DNA of 19,734 bases from Bacteroidales bacterium UBA4893 (GTDB taxonomy: Bacteria; Bacteroidota; Bacteroidia; Bacteroidales; P3), in assembly GCA_002399025.1 (NCBI GenBank), contig DHCV01000002.1:24748-44481 (forward strand), in the 5' to 3' direction. The notes beneath the pieces were generated by a model. The model worked only from the letters and a program-made list of their open reading frames with translations. It did no database searches and was not told the origin of the DNA. Below, in pieces: positions 1 to 6,607 of the stretch. Made by a program: the position numbers and the translations under genes. Each line of letters starts with the position of its first letter. The first letter of the stretch is position 1.

Positions 1-117
1 GCACTTTTTTATTATTAGGATATGTTATCAATTAGATTATTGTTGTAAATGTAGTTACGGATTAATATTATAGACTTTGTCGCTTTGCTTGCAAAGAATC
101 CTTATAGTAATAATATA

Positions 118-140
118 GTGCGGCATTGCAAATACCGCAC
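118..140. other. GC-rich hairpin in AT-rich spacer
   Basis: A perfect 6-bp inverted repeat, GTGCGG (118-123) with CCGCAC (135-140), surrounds an 11-nt loop. It is the most GC-rich patch of the left intergenic region. No T-run follows closely on either strand, so it does not look like a simple terminator. It could be a structure in a leader or small RNA transcribed leftward. Function unknown. Confidence 0.4.
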
Positions 141-262
141 GACGGAGCATTTTCCTTATTGTTTTTGTGTTGCTTATAAAATTGGTCGTTTTTTCAGCAA
201 AAACAATAGCAAAACGCTATATTTCTATAAAAACTATTAAACTTCTTGGTTTAATATCGCTG

Positions 263-270
263 CAAATGTA
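263..270 (-). promoter_or_regulatory. Possible leftward -7 box, no clear -33
   Basis: On the minus strand this reads TACATTTG, which fits the Bacteroidota -7 box TAnnTTTG. No TTG lies at the expected 19-20 nt upstream, so support is weak. A 7-bp hairpin (236-242 with 249-255) would sit at the very start of the transcript, followed by the hairpins at 206-220 and 118-140. It could drive a leftward gene or RNA that continues past the window edge. Confidence 0.3.
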
Positions 271-407
271 TAACAAAAAATGAAATAAAAAAATAAATTG
301 ATAAAAAAGATACAAAAAAATATTGTTTTTACATCCTTTGGAATAAGTGTAGTTTTTAAGTTCTTTAAAGTTTTTAACGTCCTTGAAAATCATCAGAAAA
401 AATAAAG

Positions 408-433
408 CCTTGTTTCAGCAAAATAAAACAAGG
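408..433 (-). terminator. Terminator-like hairpin closing the leftward unit
   Basis: CCTTGTTT (408-415) pairs perfectly with AAACAAGG (426-433) around a 10-nt loop. Read leftward, the stem is followed by CTTTATTTTTT, as in an intrinsic terminator. It could end either the candidate RNA starting near 634 or read-through from the operon ending at 822. The loop and overall layout closely resemble the hairpin behind eno at 16928-16953. Confidence 0.5.
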
Positions 434-573
434 AGATATTTTTACAAAACAAGGAGATATTTTCACAAAACCTTGTTATAAATTATTAAAACAAGGAGAT
501 AATTCCCGAAAGATGCACGTCTTTCATACCAAAAGATGCACATCTTTCGGGGTAAAAGATGTCCATCTTTTTT
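425..573. repeat. Phased array of AAAA-started modules, about 21-nt period
   Basis: Seven modules beginning with an A-tract start at 425, 446, 467, 488, 509, 531 and 554, so the steps are 21, 21, 21, 21, 22 and 23 nt. Three of them are AAAACAAGGAGATAT or AAAACAAGGAGATAA (425, 446, 488). One is the inverted word ACCTTGTT (467). The last three are palindromes on the word AAAGATG (509, 531, 554), each with CATCTTT or GTCTTT as its partner arm. The array therefore switches from one word to another while keeping its spacing. It is not a CRISPR: modules touch each other and there are no unique spacers. Function unknown. Confidence 0.7.
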
Positions 574-640
574 TTACTAAAATCTATTGGGGAATTTTGG
601 GTTAAATCTCTAAGAACTTATTCTTAGGGTTTTGTATCTG

Positions 641-670
641 CAAATATACTAAATTTTTCTTTAATAGCAA
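641..670 (-). promoter_or_regulatory. Leftward promoter, TTG-N19-TATATTTG
   Basis: On the minus strand TTG (668-670) is followed after 19 nt by TATATTTG (641-648), matching the Bacteroidota -33/-7 consensus with the spacing seen at guaA in this window. Transcription would begin near 633-636 and run left through the phased array. No coding sequence follows, so it is either the promoter of a small RNA or a chance match in AT-rich DNA. The match of both boxes makes chance less likely. Confidence 0.5.
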
Positions 671-821
671 TGTTTTTTGATTAATCTATTAGTTGTTTAG
701 TTGTTTTAGCAATGAACTCAATGTATAATAAGGACTTTAACGACCTTAAGGGCATTAATTTCTTTAAACTCCTTAAGTAAAAACTTCTTCCTCTTTAGGG
801 GATTGAGGGGTAAACTAAAAA

Positions 822-2759
822 TTATTCTCCTCCTATTAGCATAAACCCTATTTCTATTCTGTTTTTGTCTTCCCAGCCTAAGAGTTTGTTTTTGTTGCCA
901 TAGCCTGCTGTTACTATGTTTTGGTGGTTTATGCCTAAGGCAATTAGTTTGTTTTTTATTAGTGTGGCTTGATGCCAAGACAAATCTTCTTCATTCATAT
1001 TCTTAAATCCCTTGTGGCAATGAACTGATATTGTCATTATGTACTTAGAATCTTCAACGCTTTGAGCAAGGTAATTCAAATAGTTCTCTGCAACTATGTT
1101 TAATTTGTCGGGAGAATCTTCAGAAAATATTGATTCTATAACGATTAGTTTATTCTTCTTAAAAATATCCTCAATTAAGTCTTGCCTGATAATTAGTTGT
1201 TCACTTTCAGAGTAGTATTTTGGCAAATATCCTTTGTTTACGCTAATTATATTGATTGGTTTTGTTTGTTTTGGATAAGCAAAATAGCCCAAAAGGCTGG
1301 ATTTTGTTGTAAATAATCTTACTCCACTTTGACTGTCCTCAATAAAGATTTGTGCTGAAATTGGTTTTGAGTCCTGATTTATCAGATAGCCTGTATTATA
1401 TTTTTGTTTAATCAAATAAATATCTTCTTCTAAGGTTTTTAAGGGTTCTGACCAATCATCCCAACTGGATTTATTCCCTCTAAATGCAACATATAAGTCA
1501 AGTTCTGAGTTGTTCATTTGTCGGTTTGAGTAGAACATCAAGACATCTCCATCCTTACTAATCATTGGGCTTTCCTCTCTATAAATGGAATTAATTGGTT
1601 TCGGAAGAGGTAAAGGTTCCGTCCAATTATTATTCTTTTTCGTTGAAAAGAAAATATCTGTATTTCCATAGGAGTTTGACTTAGAATCAACAATAAGCTT
1701 CAAAGTAGAGTCTGAATTAAAAACTATTTTCTCTTCTTTTGCCTTTGGAGGCTCTGACCTAAACAACATTTCCTTAAATTGAATAACCCTAAAATCATTT
1801 TCAATTGGAGCCAACGCCTTATTGATTAAAGCAATCTTTTTGGATTTAATTGAAGGCTCTATATATTTCTTAATCAACTCCAAAGACTTATCGTTTTTGA
1901 TACTTATAAAATATCCTACATTATTATTATAGGTTTTGTTATCAATTGTTTGAAGTGCTAAAAGAGATTCAATATGCATTGCCTCTTTATATTTTTTTGT
2001 AAGAATTGGACTCTCCTTTAGTTCAGGAAATTTATGATATAGATTTTCAAAGTCCTTTACCTTGCCACTTTGAATAAGGTTTTCAGCAAATTCCAACAAG
2101 AAAGATTCTATATCAATATTGAATTGTGGGTTATTATTCAAGTATTCTGCCCCATCAAACGAAAGGAAACGAAGAGTTTGAACCTTTAATGTATCGTAAA
2201 GAAACTGACGCTTAGGATGTTTTGGATAAAGATTTAGGAATTGAATGAGCTCTTGAATAGAAAATGTAGATATATTTTGATTGTATTGGAACTCATGTAT
2301 TTTGTCCTTAGCGTATTTATAATATTTTGAGTTTGGATATTTCTCTATAAACTTAGTATAAGAGTAAAGTGTGTTTTCTTGTTTTGTAATTTGATAATCC
2401 GTTTCTTCTTGAGCTTGAAGAATTTTGGCAGAATTAACTCTTAACCACTCTTTTGCTTGATAGACTTGTAAGGCATCTGGGTAGTTTGCAACATATTTTT
2501 GATATGCCTCAATGGTATTTTTTTCTTTGGTAGCCTCAAAAGCAATCTGATTTCTGATTCTTATTGCCTCCTCAACATATTTAGTTTCTGAAGGATAGAT
2601 CTCTATAAATTTATTAAGCGAGTCAATACTCTTGGACTCATAAGCCTTTCTAAGTGCAGTTGAAATATCGCTTTGTGCAAAGGATACTTGAGAACAGAAC
2701 AGAAAAATTAAGCTTAAGCTACTTAACCTCCAAAGGAATATTTTCAAACCAAACATCAT
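822..2759 (-). CDS. PorE-like T9SS multidomain protein (TPR, PD40, CRD, OmpA-like)
   Basis: The domain order matches PorE, an envelope part of the type IX secretion machinery. A signal peptide (about 1-28, ending VSFA) precedes alpha-helical TPR-like repeats (about 30-330). Then come short PD40/WD40-type beta-propeller blades with DIFFST and ELDLYVAF (about 343-450), a carboxypeptidase-regulatory-like beta domain (about 455-515) and an OmpA C-like domain (about 537-645). The OmpA end keeps the pattern LS...A...K..L...GI....I...GYG...NRIEI. However, the usual TD..G is replaced by HCHKG and the Arg of LSxxRA is Gln. These are the positions that normally bind peptidoglycan diaminopimelate, so binding may be weakened. 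Start: ATG at 2759 (or 2756) leads straight into the signal peptide, while the codon before it is TTG. The gene overlaps the upstream gene by about 40 nt and ends the operon. The family call is by domain layout, not by close identity. Confidence 0.7.
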   Translation of the reverse strand: MMFGLKIFLWRLSSLSLIFLFCSQVSFAQSDISTALRKAYESKSIDSLNKFIEIYPSETKYVEEAIRIRNQIAFEATKEKNTIEAYQKYVANYPDALQVYQAKEWLRVNSAKILQAQEETDYQITKQENTLYSYTKFIEKYPNSKYYKYAKDKIHEFQYNQNISTFSIQELIQFLNLYPKHPKRQFLYDTLKVQTLRFLSFDGAEYLNNNPQFNIDIESFLLEFAENLIQSGKVKDFENLYHKFPELKESPILTKKYKEAMHIESLLALQTIDNKTYNNNVGYFISIKNDKSLELIKKYIEPSIKSKKIALINKALAPIENDFRVIQFKEMLFRSEPPKAKEEKIVFNSDSTLKLIVDSKSNSYGNTDIFFSTKKNNNWTEPLPLPKPINSIYREESPMISKDGDVLMFYSNRQMNNSELDLYVAFRGNKSSWDDWSEPLKTLEEDIYLIKQKYNTGYLINQDSKPISAQIFIEDSQSGVRLFTTKSSLLGYFAYPKQTKPINIISVNKGYLPKYYSESEQLIIRQDLIEDIFKKNKLIVIESIFSEDSPDKLNIVAENYLNYLAQSVEDSKYIMTISVHCHKGFKNMNEEDLSWHQATLIKNKLIALGINHQNIVTAGYGNKNKLLGWEDKNRIEIGFMLIGGE

Positions 2760-5349
2760 CAATTAATATATCAACTAAATAACTCTCCTTAGGGAACCTA
2801 TAATCCAATATTATAATCCCATCCTCAATTTCTTGTTCAATTAGATTATTTCTTCGTTTGTCCCAAACTCTTACTTTTTTAATAGAATAAATGTTTTCCT
2901 TAGTGTCATAAACAATTATCCTTGATCTGTCAGACCAAAGATAGATATCACTATGCCTTTTATCATTTGTTACTGACTCCAAAGCTTTCATAATATGTAC
3001 ACTAAATCTATCTTCTGTTGTTCCTTTTAATGCTCCAAAATCAACTTGAGACTCAAGACATAGATCATAAAATTTATTTATTTTCTTATCCTCCAATAGC
3101 AATAGAATCCCTTCTGGCAAAACGGATAGGTTTCCAATAGCAAGGCTTAAATCAGCCTCCTTTCCAATGTAGTACCCTAAGTCAAAGATTGCAGGATATG
3201 AAGGGAAAACATTTACTGCCAATTCATGGTCTTCAATATTAAAATACAACTCAGGCATTTCTTCCGATGAGCCAAAAAGTTTATGTGCGTCATAAATATC
3301 AAAACCAAACTTTGAGTTATCGTCCATTCCCATTAATATATACTCGCTCTTATTCCCTTTACTGATAGTGAATGTTAAATAATTATGATTAGACCAATGA
3401 TAAGATGCCGATTTAGGTACATACTGGTGGTTTCTTTGGAAATTTAACTCTGTGTTTTCTCTTACACTCTCAACAAAGAATCCTTGCATTGAAGGAAGAA
3501 CAACCTCTTCCTTGCCATCAATTATTATTGGATTATAAACCCCATTCTCACTATCCAAGAAAAATAGTGCATTACCCTGAATCTTTTTATCAATATCATC
3601 AAATATCTTCTTTGAGCTTAATGGTGCTGTAAAAGGATTTCCCACTAAGTTCCACTTATCTTTTTCCGAATATTCCAAAGTATAGTTTACCCTACTATCG
3701 CATAATATTCCTTCATAAATAACATCTAAAGGATTATTTGAAAATATAGCATAGCCTTGCCCTGGAACTAACCAATAATTAGGATCAACAATATACTCAC
3801 TCCAATAATCATTTAACTTACTTTTCTTTCCAGTATTATACTTCATTAGCCATGTTTCGTTGCCATCTTTTCGCATTGAAAATATCATGGCTTTTGTGTT
3901 ATTTACAGGTGAAGAAATATAATTCCATTTCTTTGGAACAAGGTCTTGGTGTACAATGAACCATGAGCCTTTACCATAAACAATATCTCCAGAAATATAA
4001 AACATTTTGGAAGCATCAATAATAACATTTGAACTATCACCCATAACCAACATTGAACAAACGGCATCGTCATCAACTTGTATCTTATGCTTTGGAGATA
4101 TGTAAACAAAGTCCTCCATAACAGGCACCTCTTTTGGCTCCCAAATATTCTCGTCAGACCAATGACCTGAGGCAATAGTACGTTTGAGTGATGGAGAACC
4201 AAAATATAAATCCTCAATTTCTAAATTATCACTTGTAGAAAACTCAATTTGTAATTTATTGGAATATTGTGGAGATGTCAAAGGAACACAATAAAGAATA
4301 TTATCTTCTGAATCTTGTTCATTGAAGCTTTTATGTAAATCATCCTTCATTTCATACAAAAGCTGATTATCTCTAAACCACTTATATGTTATCCTAACAT
4401 CTTCATTCTCTGCCCTATCCTTATCATAGGAGAATTTGAACTGATAGTCCATTTCTGAAAAAACAGGCAATGTATAAACCAAATTATCATTTAGCAGGTT
4501 AGGCTTATCTTCTAAGTAATTAGTATTTACTCCTGTAACCTTTGCGGAAGAACCAAATAGCTTAATTGTTATAGGTGTATCTAATTTCTTTGTAGTAATG
4601 TTAATATTTGCATTATGATTTCCTTCATTTAGAGGGAAATAGCTCACCGAAACAATATCAAAACCAGCAGAATCAATCTTTATTTTATCATTATTGATTT
4701 TAAAAAACTTTGAATCCTTCCCTGAAAGACTTAAACTAACTTCACCTCGAATATAATTCCCTTGAATAGAAATTCTCTTTGTTTGAGGATAGGTGTACGG
4801 CAACGGAGTATGATTATATATTAGATTATCAATTTCCATATTTGTATTGTCTTTGGTCTTCAAGCGAATGCTCAATTCAGGTTTCTTTCCCAAAAACCTA
4901 TCATACTCAGCAGTAATATTAATCTTTCTAATATTTAATTCAGGGTAACGCCCCTTACCCCTATGCTTTTGTGCTTTCCAAGAAATCCAAACTGTGTCCT
5001 TGTTTTCACAAAGAGAGGGTAGTTCAACTCGATAATTTTGTGTTCTTGCTCTTTTAGTAGTAACAAATTCAATTCTTCTATCTCTTTTGTCTTTTACATC
5101 AACCCATTTCTTATTATCTAAGCTATATTGTAAAGTAAGAGAGTATTTTACTTTAGAGCCTCTTGCATTTATTGTTGAATTAAAAATAATATTTTCGCTA
5201 TTTGCTGAAGAAAAAGTTATTACCATTCTTCCATTCTTGCTCAAAGCTCCTTCAATATATGAAGTAAAGTCGAGTTCTTTTTCTTGAGCAAAAGTCCAAT
5301 TTGTTGAAAAAAATACTATGAATATGAAAAAAAATCTAAGTCCACTCAT
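2719..5349 (-). CDS. Large secreted beta-rich surface protein
   Basis: An 876-residue protein of unknown function with a clear signal peptide (1-21, ending NWTFA). About 190-268 reads like an Ig/ASH-type beta domain, with ISIQGNYIRGEVSLSLSG at its start and a closing IKLFGSSA. About 395-455 holds the GHWSDENIWEPKEVP...DFVYISPKH signature, common in Bacteroidota secreted proteins as GxWs...tW....P...D.V.I...H. Two WN(Y/L)..(S/N)P blocks (about 473 and 566) are also typical of such proteins. The last 70 residues alternate beta strands in a way that vaguely resembles a T9SS sorting domain, but the usual motifs are not clear. It starts 14 nt after the binding-protein gene and overlaps the PorE-like gene, so it is translated from the same transcript. 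It may be a T9SS cargo or accessory; this is inference. Confidence 0.6.
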   Translation of the reverse strand: MSGLRFFFIFIVFFSTNWTFAQEKELDFTSYIEGALSKNGRMVITFSSANSENIIFNSTINARGSKVKYSLTLQYSLDNKKWVDVKDKRDRRIEFVTTKRARTQNYRVELPSLCENKDTVWISWKAQKHRGKGRYPELNIRKINITAEYDRFLGKKPELSIRLKTKDNTNMEIDNLIYNHTPLPYTYPQTKRISIQGNYIRGEVSLSLSGKDSKFFKINNDKIKIDSAGFDIVSVSYFPLNEGNHNANINITTKKLDTPITIKLFGSSAKVTGVNTNYLEDKPNLLNDNLVYTLPVFSEMDYQFKFSYDKDRAENEDVRITYKWFRDNQLLYEMKDDLHKSFNEQDSEDNILYCVPLTSPQYSNKLQIEFSTSDNLEIEDLYFGSPSLKRTIASGHWSDENIWEPKEVPVMEDFVYISPKHKIQVDDDAVCSMLVMGDSSNVIIDASKMFYISGDIVYGKGSWFIVHQDLVPKKWNYISSPVNNTKAMIFSMRKDGNETWLMKYNTGKKSKLNDYWSEYIVDPNYWLVPGQGYAIFSNNPLDVIYEGILCDSRVNYTLEYSEKDKWNLVGNPFTAPLSSKKIFDDIDKKIQGNALFFLDSENGVYNPIIIDGKEEVVLPSMQGFFVESVRENTELNFQRNHQYVPKSASYHWSNHNYLTFTISKGNKSEYILMGMDDNSKFGFDIYDAHKLFGSSEEMPELYFNIEDHELAVNVFPSYPAIFDLGYYIGKEADLSLAIGNLSVLPEGILLLLEDKKINKFYDLCLESQVDFGALKGTTEDRFSVHIMKALESVTNDKRHSDIYLWSDRSRIIVYDTKENIYSIKKVRVWDKRRNNLIEQEIEDGIIILDYRFPKESYLVDILIDDVWFENIPLEVK

Positions 5350-5363
5350 TCTTGAAAATTCAT

Positions 5364-6590
5364 TTACCTACCTACAGAAATAATCTTGTAATCACTAATC
5401 TTATAAATAACCGTTCTTCTATTTTGCCATCCATCATTAGGGTCCCTTCTATCAAATAAATATGAATTAATCATAAATTTTGACCTATCCTCATTTGGTT
5501 CTTTGCTAAAACTCTTGCCTTTGTTTTGAATAACTGGAACAAAATACATCATTATATCATAGCCAAGAGCTGCATAAATTTTGTCTGGTTCTTGACGAAA
5601 ATGATTACGAAATTCCTTTACAAATTCAACAAAATTTTGATTAGTATAATCATTCAAATAACTAAGAGTAAAATGAAAATTAAACTTCTCTAAGAGTCTT
5701 AGGTCTAATGAAGGATAGTCCAGCCAATCATATTGAGCAATAAGATTTATTGGAGGAAGACCCTTATTATTATTTAGTTTCATAAGCAATGTGTTGGCAT
5801 AAGCCTCATTGGTTTGTTGGCTTCCTTTATCAAGAATTGAAATAAAGATATTGTCCTTTTTAGGGTCTACCTTTTCAAAAATTCTATTAGGATATTTATT
5901 ATAATCTACACCACACCAAGTCCAATTTTCTCTCTCAATTGCTCTTTGATACATTTCCATTAATGCCTTTTCTTTTGGAGAGAAAAGAAGGATAATGTTT
6001 GGAGATGTGAACTTATTTCTAATATATCTAACCGTTGTTTCAACATCTGCAATTGAAGAAGGTTGTATTTTGAAGACAAAGGGGTTACCAACAACAATTG
6101 AAGGATTGGGGCTCATTGGGTTAATTATTGGAATCTCATGCTTTAGTGCATAATCGGCAGCAATAGTAAAACATTTCTGAAATACAAGTGGGATAATTAA
6201 ATCCATTGACTTCATTTCTGGTTTCTCTAAAACTTTCTTCATCTCATTTACATCCTCTTCCCCAACATCATAAACATACAAAGAAACATTATAACCCTCC
6301 TTCTCTAATTTATCCAAAGCTATCCTTGCTCCTTCATAAAATGTTATGTATTCAAAACAACGATACTTTAATCTTTTCTTGTCTTCAATATTAAATTTTG
6401 TAAAATCAAGTTCTGAAATCCTATCATAAGACAAGGATAGAAACATAGCTATATTAATACTTTTCTTGGTTATTGGAATTGATTTATCGGGAGATAAAGA
6501 CAATTCATTTCCTCCAGCGAAAGCAAAACTCTTGCTGTTAAAAGAAAACAAACAAACAAAAATAACTATGTATATAACACTATGTTTCAT
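5364..6590 (-). CDS. Periplasmic binding protein type I, LivJ/receptor-ligand-like
   Basis: About 408 residues. A signal peptide (MKHSVIYIVIFVCLFSF..., ending near SFAFA) precedes a type I periplasmic binding fold. The visible blocks are FYEGARIALDKLEKEGY, then DLIIPLVFQKC, then HEIPIINPMSPNPSIV and later ALGYDIMMYF, which correspond to the two-lobed substrate-binding proteins of branched-chain amino acid transporters and to receptor ligand-binding regions. An in-frame ATG nine codons upstream would overlap guaA; ATG at 6590 is preferred because the signal peptide then begins properly, 17 nt after the guaA stop. No transporter permease or ATPase gene is adjacent, so it may sense or bind a ligand in the envelope, perhaps cell-wall related, rather than feed an ABC importer. 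The ligand is unknown. Confidence 0.65.
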   Translation of the reverse strand: MKHSVIYIVIFVCLFSFNSKSFAFAGGNELSLSPDKSIPITKKSINIAMFLSLSYDRISELDFTKFNIEDKKRLKYRCFEYITFYEGARIALDKLEKEGYNVSLYVYDVGEEDVNEMKKVLEKPEMKSMDLIIPLVFQKCFTIAADYALKHEIPIINPMSPNPSIVVGNPFVFKIQPSSIADVETTVRYIRNKFTSPNIILLFSPKEKALMEMYQRAIERENWTWCGVDYNKYPNRIFEKVDPKKDNIFISILDKGSQQTNEAYANTLLMKLNNNKGLPPINLIAQYDWLDYPSLDLRLLEKFNFHFTLSYLNDYTNQNFVEFVKEFRNHFRQEPDKIYAALGYDIMMYFVPVIQNKGKSFSKEPNEDRSKFMINSYLFDRRDPNDGWQNRRTVIYKISDYKIISVGR

Positions 6591-6607
6591 AAATATATTC
6601 CTTTGAT

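Larger units (their letters stand above)
395..634 (-). ncRNA. Candidate structured small RNA of about 240 nt
   Basis: A leftward promoter with both boxes (641-670) and a leftward terminator-like hairpin with a T-rich tail (about 397-433) enclose roughly 240 bases without a protein. Between them lie a 7-bp tetraloop hairpin right after the predicted start (610-627), three AAAGATG/CATCTTT hairpins, and three copies of a unit read on this strand as TCTCCTTGTTTT. An 11-bp pairing between CCCGAAAGATG (505-515) and CATCTTTCGGG (541-551) offers an alternative fold. What is seen is the promoter, the structure and the terminator; that it is an independent RNA is inference. The same bases could instead be the 3' tail of the upstream operon. 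No known RNA family was recognised. Confidence 0.35.
1..820. other. Gene-free, hairpin-rich intergenic region
   Basis: No reading frame here looks like a protein: the only frame of any length antisense to the downstream gene (718-978) has a low-complexity Lys/Arg/Asn-rich translation. The stretch holds several inverted repeats. They are CTTTGC/GCAAAG (83-96), GTGCGG/CCGCAC (118-140), ATAGC/GCTAT (206-220), ATTAAAC/GTTTAAT (236-255) and CTAAGAA/TTCTTAG (610-627). It also holds a phased repeat array (425-573) and two leftward promoter-like boxes (263-270 and 641-670). No tRNA T-loop signature, rRNA or known riboswitch was recognised. The left part may be the leader of a leftward gene beyond the window edge. 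Confidence 0.7.

Noticed and set aside
425..502. AAGGAG as Shine-Dalgarno sites
   Set aside because: The three copies lie in the phased array with no start codon and open frame at a fitting distance on the plus strand.
425..573. CRISPR array
   Set aside because: Modules are only about 21 nt, abut one another, change sequence within the array and have no unique spacers; no cas gene is present.
1..820. tRNA, tmRNA, RNase P or other known RNA gene
   Set aside because: No T-loop signature, CCA end or recognisable conserved core was found by reading either strand.
718..978. Open frame on the minus strand overlapping the end of the PorE-like gene
   Set aside because: Its translation is low-complexity and basic, with no motif or signal, and most of it lies in another frame of a well-supported gene.
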